From NCBI GenBank assembly GCA_021234155.1, contig JAJEKV010000078.1:4313225-4377224 (forward strand): a stretch of 64,000 nt of DNA, in the 5' to 3' direction. The notes beneath the pieces are model-generated. The model was not told where the DNA came from, searched no databases, and saw nothing but the letters and a program-made list of their open reading frames with translations. This document shows, in pieces, positions 22,768 to 36,292 of this stretch. The translations under genes and the position numbers were made by a program. This DNA is from Isoetes taiwanensis (Eukaryota > Streptophyta > Lycopodiopsida > Isoetales > Isoetaceae). Position 1 is the first letter of the stretch. Each line of letters opens with the position of its first letter.

Positions 22768-24870
22768 ATTAAGGAGCTACGATTTTGGATGAGCTCTGCA
22801 AATGTCTGTTTTAGGGCAATAGGGAATCAAACATTCCACCTCAAAACTGGAACAAGAGAGAAGGAAAAAGCTTATTTACTTGATTGAATAGCTAGAGAAG
22901 AGTATTGATGTGAGGCCCGAACACGGGAAAATAATGGCCGGGTTAGAAATCGGAAGTCCCTGGATACGTTCTGTTCTTCCAGTTGAAAGGCGGAAAACAA
23001 ATCTCGATGGGAAGAATCGAAAAAGCAAATTTCAAAAACCCTAAAGTGAAGGGGCACGAGCATTGCATGGATCTGAAAATTAGCAAAATAATCCCACAAA
23101 TTTCTTTAGGAAAACATGCATACAAGAGCACTCGCAACCACTCGATCTCCCCTCTTCAACAAAATCAACGGCTAAAAAACAACGCACTCTAGAAATACTA
23201 ATTAGTACACCTAAAAAAATACATCAACCAAATCATATAAAAACCATTGAAAAAAACGTACAAAAGTACAAAAGAAACCCCCTGTTATTGTGCTACATAT
23301 CTAAACCAACTAGCTAAGAACCGAATTTTTTCTAAGAGTCGGAGTAAAACTCTGCTTGGGGAGTATATTTTTCCTTAGTATCAAAGAATGGAAGTTACAT
23401 ACTCGTAGCAAGAAGAGCCGGAGTAAAAATCTAAGAAGCAAGAGATGTTTTCTGTCATTAGCTTTAGAGAATAATCATTGCATTGCTTGGGCTCTCTTGT
23501 TCCTCCTTGTCGAACTTGACCAGCCATCATGAATTATTGAAATGGGCATGAAGACAAGTTGCCTTAGTGTTTTCAAAAATAAGACACAACCACTTAAATA
23601 TAAATATCTGTTCAATCTGTTCCCATGCATATTCTTCTCTAGAGTCCAAGCTCGGCCCCAGCATGCCCACGTAGAATAACTTGCACTAGTCTCATCCCTA
23701 GTCCCTAGTTAATTTAACCATTGTCAAACATGTAGGACAGCCTTCTTCAGTAAACATGTCACCCACTAGACGTACAATATAGTCATCTGGAAGACTGGAA
23801 GACAAGCAGCCCTCTCTCTGAACTTCTTGATCTGATCATAAAAGCCTTCACAAAATTTACATTCTTACAACCTGGCTTTTTAGAATAGTTAACTAAAGCT
23901 CGACAAGAGATTGATGCTTAGAGAATAAATGGGCATTTAACCATGAATGTATCTTAAGTTTAGCTAGCCCCAACCAATGATCTGTGGTATTATCAATGTC
24001 TAGTGCAAAGGGGACATGACCTATTATCAAAGAAATAAGCAGGCTCAAGTTAGAGAGACGGCCATTCTGATTGTATTTGCTATCCGTCACCATCACAGAT
24101 GTAGGAAGTAGCATTTTTAGGCTAACTTGAACTACAAAATTAACAAATTTATTGTTACATTTCTGTGTCCTAAAATTTGCTTGGAGAAATCATATGGTCC
24201 ACCAAAACTTTTAAACAATATAATAAATGAGAATACCTTACCTTACAAATGTCACCATCTGTATGGTGTATGCATACACTTTTGTTGCCGGCCTGTTCTT
24301 TATACTACCATCTGGAAGCATGCCTGTGTCCAGATCAATCAGCAATGCAAAGGAGATGGAATCCTTGCACTACCATCCCTATGGCCATCTCTATCTTTTT
24401 GGTAACTACTTACCATCGTAGAACGACCATCCAGGGGGGTCCACTTTTCCAATCTCCTTATAGATTTATCCTACAAACTCAATAATATAGCTTTTTGTAG
24501 TCGTTCATGGCAGATGTTGGAATGTCTAAAGGAGCGAATGTCTTTCAAAAACTTATTTAACTTGGTTCACTATAGCCAATTGAGAATTCTTGCGATGGCA
24601 TCACTTGTCTACCAAATGTTACTGTTATAATTGAAAATGTCCTAATTAAAAAATAAAAAATAAATCTTCAGAGTAACCAGTATTAGCACTGATCAAAAGT
24701 GCTTGTTGCAAGATGAAGAAGGGGGCTTACTACTTGGAAGGACACGGTTCAGACAGTAGAAGGAAAAGCTAAAAGACCCAAGGAAGTAGCAGTTAGAGAA
24801 GCAGAGGAAAATTACATAAGCCTTCAAGACAGTTTTATAAATGAAAGTACCAGACGTGAACAACCAGAAA
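22768..24870. other. Spacer without recognised genes
   Basis: Only short chance frames are seen (for example minus 23893-24114 and 22872-23099). No family was recognised on either strand. Confidence 0.45.
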
Positions 24871-25330
24871 ACAAGATTCGGTAGAAAAGATAAATTTGAA
24901 AGAAGAGCAGGCCTCTAGTTTGGAAGAAGCACTTAAAAAGCTAGAATTTCATCTCACAAGGTATTTCTCTGCTTTGCAAGTAGAGATTTTTGAGCTGTGA
25001 ATCAAATTCATAATCTCAAAGATGAAATCCCTGATTTGACTAGAAGTCTACAATTAAAAGGAGATAACATAGAAGAATTAACAGAACAACTTAGTGTTGC
25101 AACTGTAGAAATAAAATAATTGGTCAAACGATGAAAACTCTTAAGCAAAAATCTTTAATATGCAGAAGTTTGCTCCGATGACCTAATACTTGCAACTAAG
25201 GCTGTAAATTTTAAACAAAATGAAGTGGAAAGTTGGAGTTTAAAACTTCGGCCAATTCAAAAGAAGTTGAAAAAAAAGGCACTGGTTCTCAAGGAATCTT
25301 TCGCTAAATTTGGAATCTTGAGACAAAAAT
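24871..25330 (+). pseudogene. Degenerate coiled-coil protein remnant
   Basis: The plus strand encodes heptad-like segments in shifting frames: LKEEQASSLEEALKKLEFHL near 24895-24955, then after a frame change NLKDEIPDLTRSL and NIEELTEQLSVATVEIK near 25015-25115. Stops and frameshifts separate them. The style resembles plant WEB-family long coiled coils, but coiled coils look alike, so the family is uncertain. Confidence 0.4.
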
Positions 25331-26056
25331 AAGGCAAATCTCGAAAATGTGACCTTGGGATAGATGTATTTTGTTCACCTGTAATTAAACAAGATACAAA
25401 TAGGTTGTCATGTTCAAAGCTTCTTCATACTACTTACCAAGCAATTAAGCAATTATTGTTGGAAATAGGAGTTCGCAAAAACTGATCAATGAGATAACAT
25501 GCTGGATCACAACAAGCTGGCTCAACTGCAGATATAGTATTGTGATTAGATACATGCATGAAGAAGAGTTGAAAAGGAAGAAACCTTGAAGACCAACTGG
25601 AAATTCCTGAAGTGGGCTCTGAAGTAGCTAGATTTCTCAGTCAACCTGGATAGTAAGCTGTTAAAATTCAACGTAAGGACAGAAGCAAATGCCAGAACAA
25701 AAATGTAAACTCACATCTTTCTTTGAATTCGAATCCTCAAATTCTGCATTTCATTCCGCGCGCGGACGATAAAAGAACCTTCCTTCCTTCCTTAAAACAA
25801 TACTATCATGAAATTACAAACTAACAAGAAGTTGAAATGCCTTTATCTACACAAATCCAATTAAGCTCCATCATGAATGGATTCCATATCGACATGGTAA
25901 TGAAGTGTCATGAATAATGTCATAGATCTTTTGCAAACAGGTTCAGAAAGTTTTTTTTTCACCAGCATCATGGTTTAGGAGCTCGAAGTGTTCATCTTAT
26001 TCCAAGGCTACCAAAAATGCAGCTTGGAGGAAAAAATAGAACTCAGATTTCCTCAC
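25331..26056. other. Spacer
   Basis: AT-rich sequence with a CTTC microsatellite (about 25782-25795). No gene was recognised. Confidence 0.5.
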
Positions 26057-27480
26057 CTTATTGTGTCGAGATACTGCTTAGAGTTCTGATTTTCCATGTT
26101 ACTTGGAGTTACATGTAGCCTATACTCTGGCACAAAATATTCGAAGTACTCAATGTACGGCATATTATCATCTAGTTCAACACCAACAGCCACACCTGTC
26201 TGTTCAATATAAGGTCAACTTCAGGATTCAGACAATCATGTGCTAAAATATCGAGAGACAAAATTGCAAACCTCATAGCACCAACATCTTGCAACGTTAC
26301 GTATCGTATAGCCCCCACCACCCAATATAAGTAGAGGAACATTAAAAGAACACATAAATCGCACACACTCCCCATTAAGGCAGCTCAACCGATCACCAGA
26401 AAGAGAATCTGCACCACATTGTAGGACTACTGCACCTGGTTGAAACAGTTCCATCACCTTGGATATTATGGGCTTGAACAGTAGCTGGTAGCTATTATCA
26501 TCTATGCCATCATGTAATGGCACATTAAGAGAGTGATATTTCCCTTTCCCATAACCAATATCTCGAAGATCTCCTGTCCCTGGAAAATAATCTCCAAACT
26601 TATGAAATGAAACTGTCATGACTCGATCTGTTGTGTAGAAGGCTTCCTCTACACCATCACTATGACGTATATTAATGTCGACACAAACAACACGCTATAA
26701 TAATAGACAAGTTCTATCACGTATGGGTGAAATTTTTTATGCTTCATAGCAAATAGATAAAAGTGGCAAGAGTCAAAACAAAGTCTTAGATCCCATGCAT
26801 GCCTTGTTTCTATTTATCCTATGCATTGTAGACATATAACCTTCTACACTTTATGTCTACTAGACATTGAAAACGTTGTAACTCTACATGAATAACTCAG
26901 TAAAAATTTAGAGTATGACTGTTAAAAGAAACTGTTTCCGTGGCATTTGAAGTTATACGCATATAAATACAGAGACATCATTTAAAGGATTACAACCATC
27001 TAAGTTGAAATTGCCTGGAGCATAGAAGCATAGCATAAAGAAATTAAAACTCAAAAACCTATTTTCCTTGGGCTGGAAGCTAAGGACTCATACCTCATGG
27101 TACTTTAAAAGTTCCAAAATTCCGAGCACGATGTCATTGCCGTAGGACGTAGCAAAACCCGGATGCTTCGCACTTTTTTGCATGATGTAGTCCACCAACC
27201 CAATTGATAGCAATATCCGCATGCCCCAGACTAAGCTTGACTGCGATTCCAATAGATCGACCAGCAGATATTTGACAAAACGGAAACAACCCATCAAAAA
27301 CTGGACAATCATCTCCCACATTAGATCTTTATAGGGCTCTGCCATGCTCATTTTGGGTCTCTAGTGTTATGTTTTTCAAAAATTCAACATAATCTTCAGA
27401 ACAGCTGATGAGGCTTCATAGGATGACCCTGTCCATAATAGTAGTTATCCACATCAGGATCATAAACGTTCTGCACTTCA
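26057..27480 (-). pseudogene. Class I histone deacetylase (HDA19/RPD3 type), broken copy 1
   Basis: The deacetylase removes acetyl groups from histone tails in the nucleus. Pieces in gene order: VYDPDVDNYYYGQGHPMKPH (about 27395-27455), a deletion, SEDYVEFLKNITLETQNE, then an exon with [17 protein letters not shown] and [32 protein letters not shown] ending at donor 27094, an intron, exon 26272-26694 ([20 protein letters not shown] to [10 protein letters not shown]), and exon 26057-26199 (YRLHVTPSNMENQNSKQYLD). Damage: an in-frame stop before NVGDDCP, a 7-bp insertion between CYV and NDIV, a loss of about seven residues before GECVRF, and DIDVHHGDG changed to DINIRHSDG, which removes zinc-ligand positions. 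The catalytic HH in GGLHHAKK remains. Introns are retained. It cannot make an active enzyme. Confidence 0.9.
26861..27357 (-). repeat. About 500-bp segmental duplication, copy 1
   Basis: This block (part of the deacetylase intron plus the GLHHAKK exon) recurs at 30148-30650 in the same orientation with about 95% identity by eye. It starts at TAGACATTGAAAACG and ends at the ATTTTGGGT phrase. Confidence 0.9.
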
Positions 27481-27498
27481 ATCCTTCAGGTCCGGCTG

Positions 27499-27639
27499 TT
27501 AAGGAATGACCACTCCCATCCATGCCTTAAGACTATGTTGTTGAAAATAGGCTTCTTGCAACTCCTGTGGCCAGATTTGCAGAATCACCGACTCCATAGC
27601 TGTGATTTTGACTCCATAGCAGAATCCGCCTTGCCAATC
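27499..27639. other. Junction between deacetylase fragment and repeat
   Basis: A short internal repetition (GACTCCATAGC and GCCTTGCCNNTCCGCC phrases) is seen. No gene is recognised. The long minus frame at 27499-27735 is read mostly through the repeat. Confidence 0.45.
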
Positions 27640-27815
27640 CGCCTTGCCGGTTAGCGAGTTTGCACACCGGCCGCCCAACAACGCTGGTGATCGCCAGTTT
27701 ACAGGCAACAATAAGTTTGTAGCAGTTTTTGGCATATCCTAAGTATATTCCAGCACATACTTAGAATATGCCGGAAACTCATATGAGCAAGGGTTTGCCC
27801 CCTAGGGGCAATCCA
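27640..27815 (-). repeat. Dispersed 'CCTAGGGG' repeat, copy 2
   Basis: Inverted relative to 6083-6260. It contains CATATCCTAAGTATATTCC, AGAATATGCC and TTTGCCCCCTAGGGGCAAT near its right end. It lies immediately beside the N-terminal end of the deacetylase fragment. Confidence 0.75.
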
Positions 27816-28561
27816 AAAATAAAAGTCCACAAAACAAGATCCTATCTCACAAATGATAAAAGCAGGACCATATTCCTAGCCCCTCAAACACCACGGCTAA
27901 CCCAAAGTATTATTTTATTCTCTTTCTTGCTTGCAAGTACAAATATGGCCACCCTTGCTACCGCAAATTTAGCCCTTCATCATGCTCTTTCCTCCAAATT
28001 TTTCTCCAACATTAAACATCGTGACCACTATCTCCCGATTTTTTCTCCAACCTTAAACATCTTGACCACATGAAAATGTTCTATACATCAATAAATGTGC
28101 TGAACACCACTTCTTTATATTCTAAACATGCTGCATGCATTGTATTTTGTCCTGTATTATTGTATACATGAATGGCATGTCCACATGAATGTGAGCTTTG
28201 CTATGTATCTATCTATGATCAGGATACCCATTTCACCAAAATCTCCTTCCAAATATACGTTGAATGTGGGCAGGCAGCGAATTTCCTCTTGCTAATTAAG
28301 ATATTTATCCATAAGAGTAGATGTTCTTTAAATACACACAAAGTTCTACCAGACAGATATAACATTTGGATTCGTTTCCAAAAGCAACCTAGTAACACTA
28401 AAATACCATACCAAGCTAACATCTCATGGAGTTGTTCCAAGAAAATACCAATCCTTGAAAAGATTTTCAAATTTTACTTTCTTTGTTATAAGAGAAAATA
28501 TCCTCCAATTTACGATGGCTTGCCGTTTGTTGAGCAATGTGATGATGATTCAGCACAAAGA
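27816..28561. other. Spacer without recognised genes
   Basis: AT-rich sequence. Frames at 27768-28073 and 28172-28717 have no recognised features. A small direct repeat, ATTTTTCTCCAAC with an AACAT follow-up, lies near 28000-28055. Confidence 0.5.
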
Positions 28562-28881
28562 TGGGCATATGCATGCTACACCCTGCCATTTTTGGAACCT
28601 GCCAAAGTACCTGCACTAGGTACTTTTGGATTGGGTACTATTTTCTTGTTCTTTTGGTCAAAACTAATTCAAAAGTTCAATATAAAATGTCAAAAGCATA
28701 TCAATGTTCAAGGTTAAGATAGAGACAATACTATTGGAAGCCAAAATGAATGCATTCAATTTAACATTTGTAGTTATTGAGATATTATAAAAGTACCCAG
28801 TACCCAGTGTTGGGTACTTTTTTAGGTAGTTTTGTGGTTCCTAAATGCTTTTTTTGATAGGGTGTAGCATGCTTATGCCCA
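28562..28881. mobile_element. 320-bp MITE-like element
   Basis: Terminal inverted repeats of about 23 bp share TGGGCATA, one variable base and GCATGCTACACCCT (left from 28562, right ending 28881). Inside are several GGTACTTTT/AAAAGTACC blocks arranged as a foldback. No clear target-site duplication was identified, so the superfamily is open. Confidence 0.7.
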
Positions 28882-28989
28882 GATATTTGTTCAATTTCTC
28901 ACCTGTTGCACTAGAATTGATGTGGCTGCTATTGCTCCTCATTCGAGAGGTTTCAACAGCAAACAAATAATTTCGTAAAGCCAGTTGCT

Positions 28990-30147
<1,158 letters not shown>

Positions 30148-30149
<2 letters not shown>

Positions 30150-30650
30150 GACATTGAAAACGTTGTAACTTTACATGAATAACTCAGTAAAAATTTAGAG
30201 TATGACTGTTAAAAGAAATTGTTTCCGTGGCATTTGAAGTTAAACGCATATAAATACAGAGACATCATTTAAAGGATTGCAACCATCTAAGTTGAAATTG
30301 CCTGGAGCATAGGAGCATAGCATAAAGAAATTAAAACTCAAAAACCTATTTTCCTTGGGCTGGAACCTAAGAACTCGTACCTCGTGGTACTCTAAAAGTT
30401 CCAAAATTCTGAGCACGATGTCATTGACGTAGGACGTAGCAAAACCCGGATGCTTCGCACTTTTTTGCATGATGTAGTCCACCAGCCAGCCCAATTGATA
30501 GCAATATCAGCATGCCCCATACTAAGCTTGACTGCGATTCCAATACATCCACCAGCAGATATTTGACAAAACGGAAACAACCCATCAAAAACTGGACAAT
30601 CATCTCCCACATTAAATCTTTACAGGGCTTTGCCATGCTCGTTTTGGGTC
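30148..30650 (-). pseudogene. Histone deacetylase exon, duplicated copy 2
   Basis: This is a second copy of 26861-27357. The exon again reads [38 protein letters not shown], then shows its own extra 4-bp shift (CAGC duplication at the AGWW position) before [14 protein letters not shown]. The 7-bp insertion before NDIV is shared with copy 1, so the duplication came after that damage. The KYHE-type donor is kept (EYHE then GTACGAG). It sits directly against the Ca-ATPase fragment. Confidence 0.9.
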
Positions 30651-31261
30651 ATTGGGCAGAGTTTGAGGAAGAAAACCCAATCCCCTCTTTGCCTTACCAA
30701 TGCTCTCTAAATTTCGTTCTCCAAATATGCAACAGCAATGCAAGGAAGCAGCACATGGTGAGACATGGCCGCTGCGTGCCTCAACCAGAAAACCCTCACA
30801 ACTACTTCAGAGATTTGCCAAGCAGCGTCCAAAAGCAAGCAAACAAGGAGATGGTAGTATACCTGAGACTAAGACACAATAAAGCCGACGGATTTGCTGG
30901 AGGCAAAGAAAAATTTTCAGATCTTCAAAGTTCGTGATGCTGATTCTGCTGACAACACATGCTGCCATGGATTAGAAGGATAAAAGACATCAGAGAATGG
31001 GATGAAATGAAATGCACAAAGTAACAGGAATTATCTACTTAGAAAAACTTTTTTCTATCTTTACTACTTAAGGACATATTCAAATAGCACCGTTCTCGAA
31101 GTTCTCAAAAAGCCATTTATTAACAGCTTCCAGATCATAAGAGAAGGACGTCTTAAGAAGATTCATAAAATGCTATACCTCGTTTAGAAGCATGGCCAAT
31201 CCAACATGGAATTCATAAAAAACGAAAATCACATTTTCAAGCATTAGGGCAAAAGACATAC
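30651..31261. other. Unrecognised coding-like remnants
   Basis: The plus frame 30512-30937 runs across the duplicated block and is largely a shadow of it. On the minus strand, near 31085-31130, a stretch DLEAVNKWLFENFENGAI looks protein-like but was not identified. Confidence 0.3.
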
Positions 31262-31318
31262 GCTTCTTCAAGATCAATTACTTTGATTGCTACTTCTTTG
31301 TTTAAATCTTTGTCGAAC
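31262..31318 (-). pseudogene. Single exon of a Ste20/SIK1-type protein kinase
   Basis: A 57-bp exon with flanking AG acceptor and GT donor encodes FDKDLNKEVAIKVIDLEEA. This is the kinase subdomain II segment (invariant Lys in VAIKV) in the form typical of plant germinal-centre kinases such as SIK1. No glycine loop or later kinase subdomain is seen nearby, so it is an isolated exon. Confidence 0.6.
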
Positions 31319-32419
31319 CTGCCATACAAAATTAAAGAACAGTAACTAAGAGCATCAGAAAATAGGACAATACTTCAAAATGTTTGTCTCAACCATCATC
31401 CAATTAAATTGGGATTATGTCAACTCCAAAATCACGCCAACCTGCTGTTGTCTTCTAGGGGGTTTTTGTTTTTTTTAATCTTTTTTTTTGGACTTCAAAA
31501 ATAACATAAGATTGCGATTCACGTGTGACGTTTCATATGCGAATTGAAATATGCAAAAATGAAGAGCAAGTTGCTAACATAGATGAGACCAAAATTGAAG
31601 AGCATTTAGATGATAATATTAGGTTTGATAATAACACATTGCATTATTTGCGAGGCAATTCCAGACTCGAAATTATCGATACATGGCACAAATATCATAC
31701 AAAAATATCATATATTCCAATAAAACATTAAGGGATCAATCCATGTTTTTCCACGTATTTAACAAGGTGTGGTTCCATGTCAGCCGTTCTATCCAGTTAA
31801 GGTATGAATCTAACACTTCACCCACCGGTCATCCCCATAGCCAAATTATGCATAATAGACACAAACTTCACCGAGAAAATCATCGTCATAAAGTTTTTGG
31901 ATCGTAAGATGGTGGATTAGAGGGGCTGCGTTTGATTGTAGAAGCATTTGAGAGCATCATCATCCACTATGATTATATCATCCTTATTCTCGATACCAAG
32001 TTAGGTCCATCATGTTACTCAAGTGTTTGATGAAGATAGGCTTGCTGTTGGATCCTTGGGATTAGTGAACTTCACACATTTGTTACGATCCCAAAGGTCA
32101 ACCAATGTTCACGATTTCCCCAATTGCCTCCAAAGTATCCTTGATGTTCCTTAGTTCCATGGATGACCAAATACCAACTCGAAATAACCTGAATGCCTCA
32201 TCTAGCATCTCATTCAAGTGCGGCATGGATAGACCCACTTAGTGTTTGATTCTACTGGTGTCCGATGAAACCGATCTCTAGCCACTTTATTTTTAGGAAA
32301 AAGTCTTGCAAAGGACTCGTTTAGGGTCGAACACCACAACCTTCTTAGAAACATAATGCAAGCTGAAACATCAAACATGTATCCGGGTCGCGAAGAAGAT
32401 CGATAACACAAACAATACA
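31319..32419. other. Spacer without recognised genes
   Basis: AT-rich sequence with short plus frames at 31525-31907 and no recognisable family or repeat. Confidence 0.45.
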
Positions 32420-32560
32420 AACGCGCCAAGCGTGATTTGAGATAGTCTTAACCAAATGTAAGGCGGTGGATTTAGTTTTGACAACGAAAAATAATCAAAG
32501 CACGCCTGGCGATTTAATTCAAAGGTAATACAAATTAAATCACGCGTGGCGCGATTTCGC
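32420..32560. repeat. CACGCC-palindrome cluster 1
   Basis: Three imperfect versions of the palindrome family lie at 32421-32435 (GCGCCAAGCGTG), 32501-32513 (CACGCCTGGCG) and 32541-32553 (CACGCGTGGCGCG). They mark the left limit of the palindrome-bearing region. Confidence 0.65.
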
Positions 32561-34710
32561 GGGCAAGGCCATACCTATCATCTTCGGGCCATTTGCCGTC
32601 GTGGTGGCGTCATTCTCCCCTTCGTCACCCTTAATCGTCGCGGCTCTCCCGATTTGTTAGAATTGTTATTTTCTATTAGTTCCGTTCGTCCTTCACAACC
32701 CGACATTATTTTACTATTGATTTGGCAAACTGTAAATCACTAGAGTCAGCCTTTGGTTGCCTTGGTTTGGCCGGTCCCCCTGTCAATTAGTTCATTGTTA
32801 ACCTGTGAATCTACTCTATTGTTGCTTGCATCACCCTGAAGGGAGGCATAGATATTCCCTAAGTTCGCCGCGATCACACTACTTTGAGCAGCCAGTTTAG
32901 CAGCTATTTGTTCATTGCTTTCCTTATCAGGCTGCGGATTACTAGTTCCCTCACCAGAACCATCGTCCACTTTCGAATTGGACAAGTCTACGAGACTTTT
33001 GATTGCTGATGATTTCAGATTGCCATAAAGCGCCTTTAGGAGATTTGGCAAGCACATGCATGAGGAATGGTTCAAGAAAGTCTTTGGCCTGCTCATCATT
33101 CACAAAGCAGTGACATCTTCTAACACCCATAAGAGCCTCTCGGGCAATATAACCTCCAACATGAAGCTCCAAGCAGGTTGTATCAATTGGAGCAAATGCC
33201 TCGACGAGGTAAGCAGCCATAGACGGGGGAAATCCATTTTTATTTAAGGGGACCTTCTCCTTAGTTTGTAGCTCGTACTTGATTTCCCCACTTAGGAGGG
33301 GGTCCCGATCCTCATCCTCTCGACTCATCCTCGTTACGTGATCACGATCCGTATGGTAGAATATAGTTCTTAAGTCTGGATCATCTAGAAGAAAACATTC
33401 CCATGCACTGCTATTGTCACCCTTGGCCTTAACAATATCATATTCCTCGTCTGACAGCATGGCTATCATAATAAAAATCACATGTGCCATCTTCCATTCT
33501 GTTCGCAGCTCATTATCTTTAACATCATATATTAGGCATCCCTCCCTAATAACTTTGACGCACTCCAGATCATGAGCAGCGGATAGTGCATGCAGATGTG
33601 ACTCACCTGAAGGACAAACGATGACAATAGTGAAGGACCTCTCAGTTGTCAATCCTATACAGCTGGTAAAGAAGTCAGCCAGAGTCCTTCCCGTTCATGC
33701 CCATATCTCCTCTCCCCCCTGGCTGTCCAACACAAAGAGTGATATATTTTTAAGGCAATCAGTTGATTCTGGCAAGAGACCTTTGTACCCAATGGAGACT
33801 GAATACTGGACAGTGTCTTCTTCTCCAGTAATCTTCTTCACAAGGGCCACTTTTCTTCTCAACTCTCGGCCAAGACCTTTAGGGGTAGAGTCTCCTTATG
33901 TTTTGTATTTTTAGCCTTCCAATTCTTTTTAGGAAGTCCTTTGACCAGAATACAAACTTCTTGATGTCATCATTATGACCTTGTATTTGTCCAAAGAATC
34001 CAATTTCGATAATGCCACATCCCCCGATAGCCTTTGTAACTCAGCTCCTACAAATGACTTCATTGTATCGCATATCCTTCACATGGTCGCAAAGACTCAA
34101 TGAAGGACATCCTATCCTTAGTGAAAGCACTCTTCTTGTATAAGACTTCCTTCTTTAAGCACCGGTCTAAAACCCAAATGGTCTCGGCCGGTCGCCCCCC
34201 CGAAGTCTTTCTCATCGTCACATTCAAGTCAAAGATGCTTACATCAACAGGAGGCACCCTACCCATAGTATCCGGCAGCCTTCCCTTGTGCATAAGCGCC
34301 CCGAATTCATTCCACTTTTGCCATATCCGCGCCCTTACAAAACACAATCTTATACGAAGTCTATTGGGCCCGACCGCTAGATGAGCTTTTCGGAAAAGGA
34401 TCCGCAATGTCATCACCACCTTTTTTCTTTGATTTTCTTGCAGTTTTCTTCTTCTCTCGTATAATTGTTCCGCGACGAGTCCGCTCCAAAGAAATTTGAA
34501 AGCCTCGGACTTTGACCCGCCCTATCGGTGGGTAATGGGCAGCCATATTCCACCCATCGTTGACGGGCGTGGCGCAGCTTGCTCCACGCATGGACTGCCA
34601 AAAAAGTACGTGCATTGAATTAGTATCGAGAGACAAGAAAACAGCCGCGCGATTTCAATAGAAAAGATCAACCTCAAAGCACCGGGCGTGAAATGAATTA
34701 AATACCAATG

Positions 34711-34980
34711 CAATTCACGCCAGGCGTGCTTTCGAATCGGTTGAATTCACGCCAGGCGTGCTTCGATCGGTTGAATTCACGCCAGGCGTTCATTCAAATG
34801 AAACCAAATCACGCCAGGCGTGCTTTCAAATCAAATCAATTCACGCCAGCGCAGCTTTTAACATTTCACGCCTGGCGTGAATTGGTTTTATTTGAAAGCA
34901 CGCCTGGCGTGTTTTGGTTTCATTTGAAATCACGCCTGGTGTGAATTGGTTTCATTTGAATGAACGCCTGGCGTGAATAT
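34711..34980. repeat. Palindrome array inside an intron (cluster 2)
   Basis: Nine or so copies of CACGCCAGGCGTG or CACGCCTGGCGTG lie 25-35 bp apart at 34715, 34748, 34778, 34810, 34842, 34867, 34899, 34931 and 34963. The spacers are related (TTCAAATGAAACCAA and its complement). The order is mirror-like about 34855, so the whole 270-bp intron part can fold on itself. Confidence 0.95.
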
Positions 34981-36203
34981 TAAAGTGCTAACATCCTAAT
35001 GCAGTCAATTACCTTTTGTATAGAAATGTCTTCCCCATTTCATTCAAAGTTGCACTAATCTCAGCCAAATCTGCAGGTGAAGTATTGGCATCCAAGAGAC
35101 GACACCTCCTATACGCATAGTGATTGTAGAACGCGTTTTGGCCCGTTTGTTCTGCCTGCCTGATGAGGGCCTTTTGTGCCTCAATGTATCTTTGTCGCCG
35201 ATGATGACGAATTTAATGTTTTCATTTGACATTAACTCCTCGAAGTTCGTCCACACAGCAGGCTTGTTCAAGATCATATCCCAAGGTAACACATCCGCTG
35301 GCATAGGCATTTGACCTGGATTACTAATCATGCTCTGAACAATCTCCATGGCATGTGTTGGATCATATCTTCTGCTAACATAAATGGAGCTTGGTGAACG
35401 GATGAGGGACTTCACATGGATCGCAAAACTTTCCTTAAGACCCAATGGATAATGGTCAGAGTATTTATTCAGCTTGTTCATGGCCTCTAGCTGCGCCACC
35501 CTGTCCTGTTCATTCTCAAAAACAGAAGCCTCCATGCCTTCGACAACTGCAGGTTGAACATCCTTCCCTAGATCTAGGACCCTCCTAGAAGCTTTCAAGT
35601 CAGCTAATTCCCTAGTTTCTTTGAAATAGTGACTTGTCAGGTTTTAGTGAACATGCCTCTACGCATATTTGTAACCCCTTGGCAAATAGATATTGGCGTA
35701 ATCGCTACATTGGTTGGTCAACCATACTTAAAACATGTCTCACCGCTCACATCCGCTCTTCATGAACGTATCCTTGTATGCGCATTAGCTCTACAAAGTG
35801 AGTAAGTCCGAAAGCAGATCTTTCTTTTGCTTATGTGTAATCTCCAAGAGCAATTTTAGGTTGGTGTCATCCTCTTCCTCACAAGAGATTAGGATCCCTT
35901 TGTTTGGTCATCTTATCCGCTTCCTTTTCCTCGAGAAGAGAGTTAAGTCGAGCTTGCCATTTGTCTTGGCAAGGTCAACGCATTCACTCGGCACCCTCGC
36001 CCATTTCCTCTTCAAATGTGGCAAAGTGGTTGCTATAAGAATCGGCCCTTCATCATCTAAGGTGAGATCATATGGTACTGCATCTGGGTCGTCTACCCTT
36101 GCTTTCTTGGCAGGATTAGAACCCGAATTATTAGGGGTTTTCTTCCTCTTGGGCACTGCAAAAGAAGATGAACATTTTTTAGAGTACTTTTCAGAACAAG
36201 AGA

Positions 36204-36292
36204 TCACGCTTGGCGTGCATTTAAACCTAAATTAGTACAATTCACGCTTGGCGTGTTGGTAGCTCCTATTATTGACCATGCTATGCGTGAAT
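36204..36292. repeat. CACGCC-palindrome cluster 3
   Basis: CACGCTTGGCGTG at 36205-36217 and 36243-36255, and a half-site ATGCGTGAAT near 36284. All lie in the intron between exons 1 and 2 of the ParB-like gene. Confidence 0.85.

Noticed and set aside
27499-27735. 78-codon minus frame beside the deacetylase fragment
   Set aside because: It runs through the dispersed repeat and does not continue the deacetylase sequence.
30512-30937. 141-codon plus frame
   Set aside because: Its first third is antisense to the duplicated deacetylase exon; the rest has no recognised features.
35040-36163. In-frame stop codons in the ParB-like gene as a sign of recoding
   Set aside because: Both TGA and TAG occur together with a frameshift, which is ordinary decay; nothing supports alternative decoding in a plant nucleus.
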